Shown here: positions 38,300-51,700 of the stretch, piece after piece
Numbering within the stretch: position 1 is the first letter of the stretch
Layout of the letters: each line of letters starts with the position of its first letter
DNA from: Mugil cephalus
Lineage: Eukaryota; Chordata; Actinopteri; Mugiliformes; Mugilidae
Assembly: GCF_022458985.1 (NCBI RefSeq)
Contig: NC_061772.1
Coordinates: forward strand, 13,134,001-13,198,000
DNA length: 64,000 nt
Direction of reading: 5' to 3'
Made by a program: the position numbers and the translations under genes
Notes under the pieces: generated by a model
Database searches by the model: none
Told to the model about the DNA's origin: nothing
What the model saw: only the letters and a program-made list of their open reading frames with translations

Positions 38300-39470
38300 A
38301 TCATCACACCATCAAGTAGATTTACTAACCAGAGAAGTTGTGGGGACGTTTCCTTTCGTCACGTCTCATCTGATGTCTTCTTCTCTCTTTCTCTCGAGGA
38401 ATGAGGGAACTGTGATACAGCACAAATAAAATACGGAACATTGCATCAGAACAACAAGATAAATGTTTGATTATTCAGAGGAATTCTTACAGTGACATAA
38501 ACTAGGGGAATATTTATCATTTTTAAAGAGAGAGGTTACAGTAGATGGTGTGTTTCTCTTTCCACAAAAGACACAAAATTAATAATTAGATGTTTTCCGT
38601 AATTTGGGGGAACAATTTGTCACATGCACCAAAAAACACTGGCCTGTGCTTGTACTGGTCAAAATTAAAAAAAAAAAAAAAAAGTGATGTAAAACGCGTG
38701 TCTCGTCATCAAACTCATCAAAAAAAAGTATCGACAGTATCAACAATGACTAAAATGGGGTTGTCAAAATAATAGAAAAATTATATATATGGAAACAATA
38801 ATAGAAATAAACCAATCCATGGAGTACATGGATAAACTTCCTCATGTGTTTCTCCGTCAGGAGCTGAAATACCAGATAATGATCACACGTGGAATACAGG
38901 CTTTGACTCCACCATGTTCAAACAATAACAGACCCCAAGTTGACCACACTGAGGTCGTATCCATGGTGCTTGAATCCACTGTAAATAATCATACAGAATT
39001 AGCATCATTCAAAAATGAGCCAGGCACCATCTTGGCCCTTTTTATTTTTAATGTTAACTCAACAACCTTGGTGGAAAAAAAATCCCAATATGTATATAAA
39101 TAAATAAAATATTATGTGAAATGAAAAAAAAGCAGGTAGACAAATGTATTATTATGTTAGGTTATTGCTGTTTTTACCATGAGGTTCATCCAGAACATGG
39201 ATGATGCCGTAGCTGAGGAGTAACTTCTCCTGCCGTAAATCAGGGACGGCCATTTCTCAGACTACGGTGAATGTCTAGTGAAGATATCCACACTTCAGGT
39301 GCAGTTTCTTTTGAATTTCTTCTCTCGTGTTTTTCTGATTTTGTTCAGCAACAAAGTTGCACTGTTTCTTCGAAGTTCAAGTGAAGAATCGATGTAGAAG
39401 CGTCACCATGACGATCACCATGCAGTGATTTGTTCAGTTTCACATAAAAATGTTTTTATTTAAACCAGAC
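38300..39470. other. Intergenic, no gene seen
   Basis: AT-rich sequence with A-runs (38666-38682, 38719-38727) and no recognisable protein or RNA. It separates the tRNA-His pair from the piggyBac relic. Confidence 0.5.
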
Positions 39471-39477
39471 AGGATCA

Positions 39478-40682
39478 TTATTTTTGCAGTTTGATTTGAT
39501 TTTTTTTATTTAAACGGACATCAGCCACTGGTCTTGGGGTTGTTGGTCTTTGGATGCATCTGGTGGGACTTGGCAGATCCTCTTCTCTTCCCTTGGAAGA
39601 CCTTCCCTTCTTCTTTCCACCATGAATAAGTGCATCCGCAACCTCCAGCTTGAAGGCCTCAAGCTTTTTGTGCTTTCTCACAATGCCTTTGGAATCTCTA
39701 CAATACATCAGCCATCCATTGTTGAATGCTATATCAGCCATTTGCCAAAAGAGGCACAGGTACCACCAGTGTGACTTAGCAGGTGACAGATAAAAGGCTA
39801 CCATCATGTCAGCAAGGCCAACTCCTCTCATGTGGACATTGTATTGCGACACAATGTTTGGGCAAAGAACAACAACTCTTCTTCCCTCCTTCCTGCAGAA
39901 ACGCCTGACCTCTTTAACAGGGCTTATTGCTACACAGGAGCTAGCTAAAGTGACAGCTTTATTGTCAACCCATTTCACAACAGCCACTTCTGCCTCATTA
40001 TCCACCTTGTAGTCAAAGCTGCCCCTTCCTTGCTTCAGCAGTGTACGGTCATCCACAAGAGTACACCCTTTTAGTCTGTTCTTGTGGATGGTTCCCAGAC
40101 TTCGCAACCCAAATGACTCTTTCAGATCACTATAAGGGGCAGAGAAGTGAAAAAGTTGTCAAAGAAGACAACACACCCTGATGGGTTCCTGATGGTTTTG
40201 CAGAGTTGAATAACCACTTTGGCCACAAGTCCAAGTTCTTTGACAGGACCGTGTTCTGTGCCAAATTTGCCCTTACCACTGTATGTCAAAAAATCATACA
40301 CAATGCCAGAAACACCAGCTCGAACAAAGATTTTGATACCCCAATGGTGAGGTTTTGTTGGTAGATAGGGATGTCAGAGAGACCCAGCCTTTCTCCCCTT
40401 ATAACAGACCATTGTTTCATCTATTGAGAGCTGGTTCTCACTTTTAATTTCAAAGGGCTTATTCTTTGGTTGATCTGGTGTTGTTGGTGTTGTACCAGAT
40501 CTGCTTACTGTTGACATCAACCATATGTTCGACCTGTATGTTCGGTTACGTTTGGCTCCATTCGGCTTGGACTGTGAGATCAGTCCACGGTTAGACAACA
40601 CAGGTTTAATTTTTTTTTTCGCTATATATTTGGAAGAGATAGTCCAATAAAGATTTTTTATCAATTTATCCAAAGAATACAA
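39478..40682 (-). pseudogene. piggyBac-type transposase relic
   Basis: The minus-strand translation matches the DDE_Tnp_1_7 (piggyBac/PGBD) transposase domain. All three acidic positions can be placed: Asp in SIDETMVCYKGR (40374-40682), Asp in VFFDNFFTSLP (near 40150-40180) and Asp in GVGLADMMVAFY (39478-40107). The reading frame is broken by an in-frame TGA just after KAGSL (near 40372) and a frameshift near 40130. No terminal repeats or flanking TTAA pair were found for it. Confidence 0.85.
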
Positions 40683-40907
40683 AACACTAAGTTGCTCTGC
40701 TTCAATTACAAACGCTAACTGCTAAAACTGCTAACCTCTGTGCGTCTTCCTGTTGTCCAACCAATTATACAACCTACTTATCCCTACCTACATTATGACA
40801 TATATGGACGTGTCGGGTACTCACCCCAGCAGATCTGGAACTGGTACCAAAAAGTAGTGACCATCCAATGGTTTCCTCCCACCTCCAGTTGGGAGTTGGG
40901 AAACTCT

Positions 40908-41000
40908 GACTTGACAGACTGACTGCCACCAAGGGAAATTCTGGATAAATAAACACCTGTAGTTTGTTGATTAAATACATAATAAATATATTTTAACAAC
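40908..41000. repeat. Second copy of the 35331-35426 repeat
   Basis: It shares GACTGCCACCAAGG, GGATAAATAAACACCTGTAG and AATAAATATATTTTAAC with the earlier copy in the same orientation. The two copies lie about 5.6 kb apart. Confidence 0.75.
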
Positions 41001-43000
41001 TGGATTTCCTTCCATTCTGGTTGTACCTATGTAGATCTGTACTGAATTAAAGAACACTAATAATTTACTGACTTGTGGAAACCAGCCAATTGTTATTATA
41101 CAATTAAACTGTCAATTAACGTCAATAAGGTAGGATTTAAAAGACGCACTGTTACAAACATCAATCCTGTCCTTTAGCTTTATTGTAGAGCAGTGGTCTT
41201 TAGCATTAGTCAGTGAATAACCTCTGATGTCTGTGATCTGTGAGTGTCTACTGACTAATGCTGCTGTTACATGTAGAAATCCCCATGAACTGAGTTATTT
41301 TATACGTATGTACGGCAACAGCCCCTTTTCTTCCCTTTCCCTCTCCAGCTCATTATTCCTGTTTTCCAGTTCTCTGTTTTCTCCATCTCATTCTTTATTT
41401 CCTCCCACTCTTTTAACTTCTCTGTCTGTTCCTTTTCCTTTTCCTTTAGTTGTTTGTTTTCTTCCTCCAGTCCTTCCTTTTTCCCCTCCAGGTCTTTTAT
41501 TTTCTCCTCCATCCCTGTGTCCACATATGCGGACATAATGTTTTCCAAAAACTACTACATAGATGATGCTTAGTTTTTACAGTTCTCAGGTCCTAATAAT
41601 CTCAAAACACCATGGAGAAATTAAAAATATATAGCAAACAAAAGCTCAGGTCTCAAGAGGTTAAACAAATGTGATGGAGCGAGAGGCACACAGCTGTTAA
41701 TATACTATACAGTAGTAACACATAATTCATGAGTAGTAAGAGAGAATAAAACAACAAAGACACAACAGACACAACAATGGGACATACAGCAAGGTAGAAT
41801 AAATTGTCTGATTTCTGTTGTGAATTGTGTTACATGGATCTGCATGCAAGTAGAGAATATATAGACAAGACAAAATTCATATTCTCCACTTAAAATGCAT
41901 TGTCAGCAACACGAGAGTTGCGAGAGCAAAAGCAGTGGTGCAGTAGCCACGCACTTAGGAAACACTCGAGTCAGAGAAGATATCCGGCAGCTATTCAGGT
42001 CAGGGTCAGGCAGCAAAAGGCAGCTGCTGTGCTTATCTCGACTTCTGACACAGCTTCAGGGGTGAGACAGGAAGTCTCCATGTGCGCTTGAAAATCCATC
42101 ACCATATGGTTAGTTTCTGATGCTGAGCTTTTCTCTGGCGTGTAGTGGCAGACAACAAAGATGACAGATTTTTACCTATTCACACAGTTAGAACTTAAAT
42201 CAATCTGACGAATGTATTCAAATACATGTTATGTGCCGTATACTGTACATACATACTGAAATGCATTCTTGATGAATCCCAGAATGCTGTAGTCGACCTC
42301 CTGAACCAAATGGTCTTTTTTTATACAAGCACATGGCACAGCTAGTAATTGTTGTTGTTATCTGTTAAGCATCTGTTTATGATCATTAGTAATGTTATTC
42401 TCTGTACCCTGTTTTCCATGGAAAAGGCAATCATGGGAAACAGATGAATTTGACATATCGGGCTCAGCAAGTACCTGATTACATCTTGAGCAATCGAGTC
42501 TACTGGCTGTTAGCTAATTGGTGCTGAGGAAGAGTATTGTGGATGGCATCTCAGGGTAGATCGCCATAAAAACATGAACACGTGTAGCTTCACCCTCCAC
42601 TGACTTTTTACTGAGTGATTTGCATTAATCATACAGACCAGGTTTGGTGTCATGGACATAGTAACGGATAAGAGAAATTTCATGGAAAAATATATTACAT
42701 AAATGCACCATGCTGCCATTGCTGGCAGCAGTTAGCGTCACATGTCATTCACTTGTCAGTAGCTGTGCACAGTCCATTGAAAACTGGTGACTCTGTTGGT
42801 AGGTGCATTAACGCCACCTACTGGACAACACACGGGACATCTGAATGTCACTCAGCATTACAACTGCACAAGTTACATACATATCACTGTGCAACACAAT
42901 ATCGCATGGTGTTTCCACAGATGTCTACATTGGTTATATGACACTGAATGTTGCTGAAAGATGATTCAACAGTGTCTGAAATCAAACTGCTCCCTCACGG
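41001..43000. other. Intergenic, no gene seen
   Basis: The only notable block is a strongly polypyrimidine plus strand at 41320-41520. Its minus strand reads as a short Glu/Lys-rich coiled-coil-like peptide with no start or splice context. The remainder is AT-rich. Confidence 0.5.
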
Positions 43001-43002
43001 TT

Positions 43003-43330
43003 CAGGCTGCTGGTAGTGTATTGTTTTGGGAGGATATTTTCTTGGTACACCTTGATTATTGTAGTTGACCATGTATATCCCTTTATGACCACACCATCAC
43101 CCACCAATCACGTCAAACTGGTTTCTTGAAGGTGGCAGTGGGTTGCTGAACTCAAATGACCTGCACAGTGACCAGATCTCATCTCAGTAGAGGACCTTTG
43201 AGACGTGGTGGAGAGAGATAAACAACTCTGAAGCAACCACGTGATGTTATCATGTCAGTTTCTCTACCATGTCAGAGAAATAACTCCAGCACCTTGTTGA
43301 ATCCGTACCACAGCAATTAAGGCAGTTAAG
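43003..43330 (+). mobile_element. Tc1 transposase gene fragment
   Basis: The nucleotide sequence follows a common teleost Tc1 transposase: GGAGGATATTTTCTTGG, ACCATG..ATCCCTTTATGACC, CAAACTGGTTTCTTGAA, CACCTTGTTGAATCCGTACC and AATTAAGGCAGTT in the expected order. Numerous indels and stops remove coding capacity. It covers the catalytic-core-to-C-terminal part. Confidence 0.75.
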
Positions 43331-43889
43331 TGTTTATGCTGGTCAGACACAGGAGTTCTTTCAGCTCCAGACTGATTACACCACAATGCACTACAGTGCG
43401 CCACAGGAAGTCATTCCAGCCTGTGGCCATTAACCTGCACAACTTCTCTCTCTGAGTGTGCATAACCCATATTTATAACCATATCTATGCTGATATTGCA
43501 CAATAAGTCATTTTCTATTGTACTTGTTATCTTATTTTCATATACTTGTGCATATTTCCCTGTATAATATTGGACTTTGGACTCACCATATACAATAACC
43601 CCAATTTATAACCGTATCCAGTGTTATTATAGATTAGATTGATGCTATTGTTATTGCCTACATTGTTCTTAAAACACTTTGAGTAGGAGCTGCTGTAACG
43701 AAAATAACATAGCTAATTGTCCATTTCTACTGGAGTTTTATATATACATTATTGCTTTAACATGTGTAAAAGAACCAGAACAGATCTTTCAAAAGCCACC
43801 TTTATTATTCTTGTACGCTAAATTATACGCGTCTTCATCTGTTGACGATGCGACGCTGCGAGGTGAAACAGAAACCAGTGGGTCAGCGC

Positions 43890-43899
43890 GTCATGTGAC
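43890..43899 (+). promoter_or_regulatory. M-box/E-box in sppl2a promoter region
   Basis: GTCATGTGAC lies about 140 bases upstream of the sppl2a ATG. It matches the MITF/TFE M-box core and is one base from the CLEAR palindrome GTCACGTGAC bound by TFEB-type factors at lysosomal genes. An ETS-like ACAGGAAGT follows at about 43902. The regulatory role is inferred. Confidence 0.4.
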
Positions 43900-44039
43900 A
43901 TACAGGAAGTAGCAGGCAGCTAAACAGTAGCCATGAAGATACAAGTAACCTAGCTCATAGAGAAAAAAAAGTGCCTCCGCGTCATAAAGAAGTACAGTAG
44001 GAGTTTAAAGACTAGTGTCGAGAAGCCAATGTAACCAAC

Positions 44040-47000
44040 ATGGACGGAGCTCTCAGAATCGTCCTTTTCTCCGTCGTTTTCTTGGTGTCTCAGGTAAGTC
44101 AAAGGACGACATTAACAACCAACTGACGGGCCCGGTAGCTTCATTTAGCGTCGAAAAAAACAAAAACAAAAACCGTCCGTGACTTGTGTTAACCGTCTAA
44201 ACTAAACTGTAAGTGTGTAGTCAGTTCACGGAGCTAATGTGTGGGTTAAACCCTCCATGTGTTGTCCGGTAAACACCGAGACCGTGGCGGCTGCTGTGGG
44301 CGAGCTAAGGGCTGTTTACCGTCAACCTGTTTATATGCTGCTCTCGGCTCATAACGACAGGAAATCAGTAAAGTAGATGACACGAAGGTTTATACAACTC
44401 TTTGGTCTTTTAGGGTCTCCCGTGTAAAGGACATTGGTCCACTAGGGTCTACGTTCAGACACGCTGTCTTGGTGAAGGGACTTTCCTCGTTGTCTCACTG
44501 CACCAACAAGGAAGTGGCGATGATTTATTTATTTATAGGAATGTACATAAAAGTACTTAAATATCCATAAAGACATAGGCATTTCTTCGTTTTACGACAT
44601 TTATATATCTTTTTTTTTATAGTATTATCTCATTTAGATATGCCTTAAATATAGAGATGCCAAAATAATATTTTTTTTTTATTTTTTTGTCTTCCAAACT
44701 TGAAACTCGAAAACCAAACTTAATGTTTACATATGTTAAATTTGACAGGTTATCCAATCTTTAAAGTGATCCAAAAAGTGTGTTTTCAATCTCAGATTTA
44801 TAGAAAGGGAAGTAGCAACGTGTTCACCTCAAGAATGAGGACGGACGGGATTGTCAGACGCTTGTACTTGCCAAAACATTAGTCGAATGCATTGTAATAC
44901 TGTGATAGTTCAGCCGTACCATTGTCTTTGTGGTGTTATTCAATTTGTTGGATTGAATTAAACACTAAAGTGTTTCTGTTATTTATTTAGTGTACTTGTG
45001 TCGACGTAACAGAAACACGTGTCAGTACAACACGACACAACACAGTGGTACTGCAAACCACAGCCTTCAAAATGAAAACACAGTTTAGTCTGTGTTTTTT
45101 ATAAAGAAAAAAAAAGAGAAGAGAAGACAAAAACATGCTGAATACCATAACTTTCATGGAGCAATGGTACATGTTTTTACTTGATGTAAGTAAGACACAG
45201 TTCCTGCTGGTTTGTTATTCCATTTCAGATCGTTACATGCTAGAGCTGAGCAGTGGTTTATTGCCTCTTTATTGTCCCTTGAAGGATGTGAGTTAAGGGT
45301 GAAGGGTGTTATCTCCTGGTTAGCTGAATTATTGTTTCATTTGATACTTGTTACAACCCTCCTGTAGTGTGTTTATTGATAGAGGTGAATCCGTTATATT
45401 TCACTGTAGAGTGAATGGTATGTACTTTTGAGTAAGCATGTAAATCCAGTGGCCGGAGTGTGACCATGAACAGTCGTTCGGACCCCAGATACAATGTGCT
45501 GCGCTCTGCTCTACGCTCCTGCAGTCAGTGTGTTTATCTGAGCCAGGTGTTTTATTTTTACAAAACTGGCCTGGATTAAGGTATTTTCTTTGTGTGGACC
45601 ATAAAATAATAATATTTCTTTCCCAACAGATACATTGCCAAGAAGCGATCTTACACATCTCCGGTGATAGTACTGATCGTGATTACTGCATCGTTTACAA
45701 TCAGTCCTGGACTCCTCTTTCAGAAACTCTTGATAATGCAGTAAGTTGTGATTCCTTCTTAGCCACTATTGTGTTGTGTCATATTGTTAGGATCAGAAAA
45801 TAAGGAACATCACAATCAGGTTTTTTCTTTGCCCCTCGGTCATTTGATATTTTGTATTTTTATTCTTTTATTTCTTACTCGTATTCTCCTGGTTCACATA
45901 TGCACTGTCAAACTGTAATCACCACATTAAACTTAACAATCAATCCAAAAAGCAGATAGTAATAAATAGTTATACAGTGTAAGAAAGCTATTCCTTAAAG
46001 ATTTTCATTTTATTTAATACAGTAGAATTGCCTTCATTATGCAAAATAAATAACACAAGAGAAAGTAAAAGTGTATTCGTTCTTACCACAGAAAACGCTT
46101 AGTGTTAGGTGGTTTTAACAAAATAAATGACCAGTTAACAAACTTAAATATTTTTATAAATAGTTGTATGTGACTTAACATTAACATTCACACTCTCATC
46201 AAATCATAATCCTGCTTTGACCACATTATAAAAGTCTACAATAGAAATCACAGTTTAATAAAGTTCTTCATGGCAGCAGCAGCAGACAAGTTTTGGTCAC
46301 GTTTTTTAACATTTGGTTTTGGTTAATGGCAGATATGAAACAAAATGCAGCAGATCAGGCTCGGCTATTTGCTCAATCTGATGGTTTCTTCACGTTTCCA
46401 GACGCAGTACCCACTGGTGAACCTGACCTCCACTGTGCTGTGTAACGCCTCAGGGGTCAGTCCAGATGTGGTAAAAGGAAAGGCGGTGGTGGTGTTGAGA
46501 GGCGACTGTAATTTCAGCCAGAAAGCTCTTGTTGCTCAGAGCCTCGGTGCTACAACTTTGCTCATTGCCAGCGACCAAGTAATGGTAAGTACTTCCTTCT
46601 GTATTTGGACGTTTATGTTTTCATGTGTTTTAAATGGCTCAGCCATCATGAGGGCACATATGCAACATGTAAGATCTACCCACAGAAGTGAAATAAGGAA
46701 GTGACACATTAATGTTGGGGGTTTCCATCTGAATGCACTTATTTATCTTTCCTGTCATCAGTCTGTTTGCCATCTCGCCAGATGTGTTTCTGTCTAACCA
46801 AATGTATTGATAAAAATCTCTTTTAAACTTCCTGTCTCTTCAGGTAACTCCTTCTGCCAATGCCTCAGAGTATGCAAAGGTAAAGATTCCTCTGGCCCTC
46901 ATGAGGCACAGGGACTTCCTGGAAGCACAGCAGGTCAGAATTTTCACATTTTGTTCTGCTGCTAATCCATCTCGTTTCATTTCAAAAGTCGATATGATAA

Positions 47001-48653
47001 AGAAGATCCGACTAGATGTGAGGTCGGCCTTTAAATTGTCGACTCTTGTGCACCCACAGGTGTTTGGCGAAGAGATGCAGGTGAAACTGTACGCTCCGCC
47101 TTACGCAAAGATTGACCCGAGCATTGCCGTCATCCTGCTGATTGCCATGGTCACCGTCGTCCTGGGGGGCCTCTGGAGCGGGGCGTGCGAAAAGTAAAGT
47201 TTTGCTGTTGCATATCAAGAGATTCGATTGAAACAGACACCAGAAAAAAAATCGTTTTATTTCATATGCACAGACTACCCAGATGATGTCACTGGTTACA
47301 TTATTAGGTGCACACGGTCAACTGCCTGGGAAGAAATGTCTAATCAGTGACACGTAGCAGTAACTAAGAGCATCTAGACACGTAGATGTGGGCAAGGTGA
47401 TTCAAAACCAACATCAGAATGAAGAAGAAAGGTCATTTAAATAACTTTGAGCATGGCGTGGTTGTTGGTGCTAGACACGCTGGTCTTAGTGTTTCAGAAA
47501 ACTCTGATCTACTGGGATTTTCCACATACAACCGTGTGTAGAAAGAAAGCTCAGAGGAGATTGGCTGGACTGGTTCAGGCTGATAGAAAGGCACCAGTAA
47601 CTCAAATAACAGCGGTTACACCTGAGGTATGCAGAAAAGCATCTCCAAAAACGAGACTGACTGCTGCAGCAGGAGACCCAACTGGGTGCCACTCCTCACA
47701 GCTAAGAACCAAAACCTGAGGCTACAATTCACAGGGACAAAAAAACTGACATTCAGATCGTAGAACCAGTATTTGATGCAACTTGAAGCCACGGTGTAAA
47801 GGTGCTGGGTTTTTTCTTGGCATGCTGTGGGCCTCATAGTACCTTATGACTGTTGTTTAAACAGTCTACCACAGTATTGTTGCCGTTTATCCCTTTATGA
47901 CCGCAGTGTATTTATCTTGTGTTGACCACTTTCAGCAGGATAACGCACCATGTGTAGCTGTGTTGAACGTAGATGGCGCTGCATGAGCAGATGCTACTAT
48001 GCACCACTTTCTCTCAGCTCACATCAACAGCCATACTGTGGATGTTTAGTCTTATTCTTCTTTTTCATGACTTTCTATATTTAAGTGCAATAGGTTGCAA
48101 AAGTGCACCAACGTAATGAAAATGTTTTTGTGTTTGTGGCAGGGACCGGTTGAACAGTGGTACTGCAGGTAGAGGAGGTGGAGAAAGCAAAGCAGACAGC
48201 GGAGAGCTTTCCCTCTACTCCCCTCTCAAAGTGGTCATCTTTGTTGCCATGATGTGTGGGATGCTTGTCCTCATGTACTTTTTCTACAACATCCTTGGTG
48301 AGGAGTCAGAAAAATCAGCTCAGTTCAATTTGTGACCTTGTCTGGCGTTTTGTTGATGTGATTTTATTTTATTTTTTTCAGTTTACGTCATTATTGCCAT
48401 ATTCTGCCTTGCGTCTGCGTCTGCGTTGTTCAGCTGTCTGGATGCAGTGATGGACAAAATGGGTTGTGGCACTTTGAGGTATGAGCGTCACTCTTTAAGA
48501 AAAATAAATAAAAGGTTTATATATGCATCTGCAAAAGTACACAAAATATTCCATCAGTGTTGGTGAAACATTAAACGAAAAGATACTTGAAGATGCTTTG
48601 AAGGCGTAGCGACTGCATTATAAAAATCAGGAGCTCAGAGAAAACCATTTCCG

Positions 48654-48727
<74 letters not shown>

Positions 48728-51700
48728 AGCACCAGCTGTGCAACAAGACAGTAAATATCAAACTTTAACCCTCAGGCATCCTTTTGATTTACTGCCCTCT
48801 TGTAACCTTAGTGGACAAAAACGTCCATGTCCAAAAACCGCTATAAAAACTAAATGGATTCATATTTTTTTCTGCTTTTTTTTCCCTCCGTATGTCTCTT
48901 AAACCACTTCAGCACTTTTCAAAATTACCAAACATCCAATCATTTTGAGTAATTTTAACCTTTTAGATGCCAGTTTGTCAACTTGAAATCACTGTTGTTT
49001 TTACGAGAAAAAGAAAAAAAGAAAAATTAGCTGCGGCATTTTTTTCAGATCAGTCTTGGGTATGACCAAGATTATCTAAAATACTGACTTGATTGCGTCA
49101 TTAGTTTTTTTTGTAACATCATATTTAAAATGAACTACCCTCTTGTAACATTGGTGGACAAAAATGTCCCATTGACTTTTTCTCAGCCGTGACGCAAAAA
49201 AATCATTAATTCTGCAATATTCCGATTATTATTATTTTTGAGAAAAATGGCCAAATCTGTCATTTTTATTACTCAACACTGAAATGAGCCACTTCCCCAT
49301 TATAGAGCCTGTGAATAAAATGCTATTTCCTTCATTATTGAGCTTATTGGGCTGTGACTTCAAGTAATCAAACTGGCATTCAAACATGACATGTAAAGTG
49401 TTTTGTAACGTGCTCAAGGTGCTCAAGAGATTTATGCAGAATAAAAAGGAAAAAATATTAATCCATTAAGTTTTTACATCAGTTTTTGGACGTGGACGTT
49501 TTTTATTTGTTATGAGGGGGTTCAGAATTTGTGTAGAGATAGACTTTGTTACAAAAAAACGTGCCATATGCACTAACACAGCCAAAATGGCTTCCAAATG
49601 AAGAAGAAAATTTTGCCCAAATGGACAAAAATGTCCCTAACGTTGCCTGAGGGTTAATATTTAATGTTATTTACTGGTTACAGTTTGGTTCTGAGTTGGG
49701 TACGGTTCATTTATAGGAACTACTATTTACACAGATTCCTGGTGTATTGTATGATATAGATGATATATGTATAAATATTTTACCACTTTACCTGGTGTCT
49801 TCATGAATGTATAGTGGTCAAAGTGAGAAGGTGCTATGTCACTATGACAGGTCCGTAGACTTTGTTTGACCATCAAGTAGACTTTGTTTAACTTTCCGTG
49901 TCTGTCTCTTTCCCCAGTTTTTCTGTCCGAAATTGGAACTTCTCCGTGAGGTCTATTGTGCTGGCCGCCGTGTGCATCACCATTGCTGTGATCTGGGGAG
50001 TGTACAGAAATGAAGACAGGTACTGTCAGGTGGTTCAGTGATAAAGGAGAAAATGCCTTCGGTTAAAATGATCTGGAACTCAGTTTTACCACTGTTGGAT
50101 ATAGTATAACTGAGTAAACACATCTGGTGGGTGAATTCAGATGTTAGTGATTTCTTTTCTTCTTCAAGCTCAAGTAAATTATTTAAAATACAGAGTAAAT
50201 GTGTGAGAATTTAAATACAATTAACACATACTTTAAACTTTTACAGTGTATGAATATGTTTAACAGCTACTGTGTTTTTTAAGCAGTGGAGTAGCTGCTG
50301 CTGTAGTCAGATGTTGGATATAAATGACAGATTGAAGAGATTTTACGTTCTTGCAGGTGGATCTGGATCCTGCAGGACCTCCTTGGCATCGCCTTCTGCC
50401 TCAACTTCATGAAGACCATTTCACTGTCCAATTTCAAGGTCTGCCCTCTCCCCTGAGAATCTCCCCTCTCCTTCCCCTAATAACTAAGATTTGTATTGTA
50501 ATTGTTACATTTCTTGGAGCATTTGTTGTCCTCTGCCATTAGCACGTCACACGCTGCTCTGTGGCCAACAAGACAAACCTTTCTGTTTTTTTCCGTCATT
50601 CTGATAAAGTGGTATCGTGTTATTATTTTCGGTGCAGTTTGTGATTTTTCTTGCCTTCCCACTGTCTCGTAGATCTGCGTGATACTGCTGACCCTCCTGC
50701 TTGTGTATGACGTCTTCTTTGTTTTCATCACTCCTTTCTTCACCAAGGTATGTACATATTTATTTTAGTTGCACCAGGATGTCTGTTCTGGACAGGTGGT
50801 GTGTGTATTTAAGGAGGAACTGTAATTGTTTTTTCAACCATAAACATCTTGTGTTTAATCCTTTGTCGGCTCATATTTTGAAGTAAGTGAGATGAAATTT
50901 GCAAAGAGATGTACACACAACTGTGTGTCTGTGATTTGTAAGGCTACATATCAACGCTTTGTGTCTCTGTCAACAGAATGGAGTCAGCATCATGGTGCAG
51001 GTTGCCTTGGGCCCGGATGCCTCCGGAGAGAAGGTAATCTCACTTTGTGTCTACCCCCACCAAAGGGAACTCCACCAAATTGTGTTTTAGGCTTTTGCTA
51101 AAACAACAAATTTCATGCTCATTTGTTTTCACTGCTTTTGTGTATTTTACAGATAAGATGTTGTTAAAAAAAAAAATAAATAATTAATTTGTTTTACTTT
51201 GGCTTATTTTGATGAACATCACTGTCAGATGATACTAATACTATTAATGTCTAGGATCTTAAATCTGCAGTGGTCTTCTCACCAAAGCCACAAACTAGTC
51301 ACAAGCTAAACGCTGAGCTTGGTGGAATTCCCTGTCCAGCTTGTACAGGCTTCATTAACATCCTGGCTGAGATGCTCTGCTTGTTGTTTGAGAGGAACAA
51401 TAGACTGATTGACTAACTGTGCGCTGGGTTTGGGTGGGCTCTGTCGTAGACACAAGGTAACATGGTGGAGATCCCCGCTGAACCCCAGGCTCCCACTGAG
51501 AAAGTAAGACTTGACTTGTTACCCATCCACTGCATTTCTGTTAGTGCTGCAACCTGAGGTAGGGAGGGATGGTGTCAGAGAAAACGTGCTTCTGCTTCCC
51601 GATAATTATGTGATGAAAGTGAAAGCTTTTGCATGGGGTACTTCCTTTCATTATTTTTATATACGTTTCATACAGACACACATGTCTCAGATCTCAGATC

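Noticed and set aside
39550..40012. Plus-strand open frames at the piggyBac relic
   Set aside because: They are antisense to the transposase and carry no recognisable domain.
41300..41548. Minus-strand open frame encoding a Glu/Lys-rich coiled-coil-like peptide
   Set aside because: It comes from a polypurine tract, has no splice or start context and no neighbouring exons. Biased composition explains it.
48657..48902. Open frame starting with a Cys-Val repeat
   Set aside because: It is the translation of the (GT)n microsatellite and the start of the piggyBac-type MITE.
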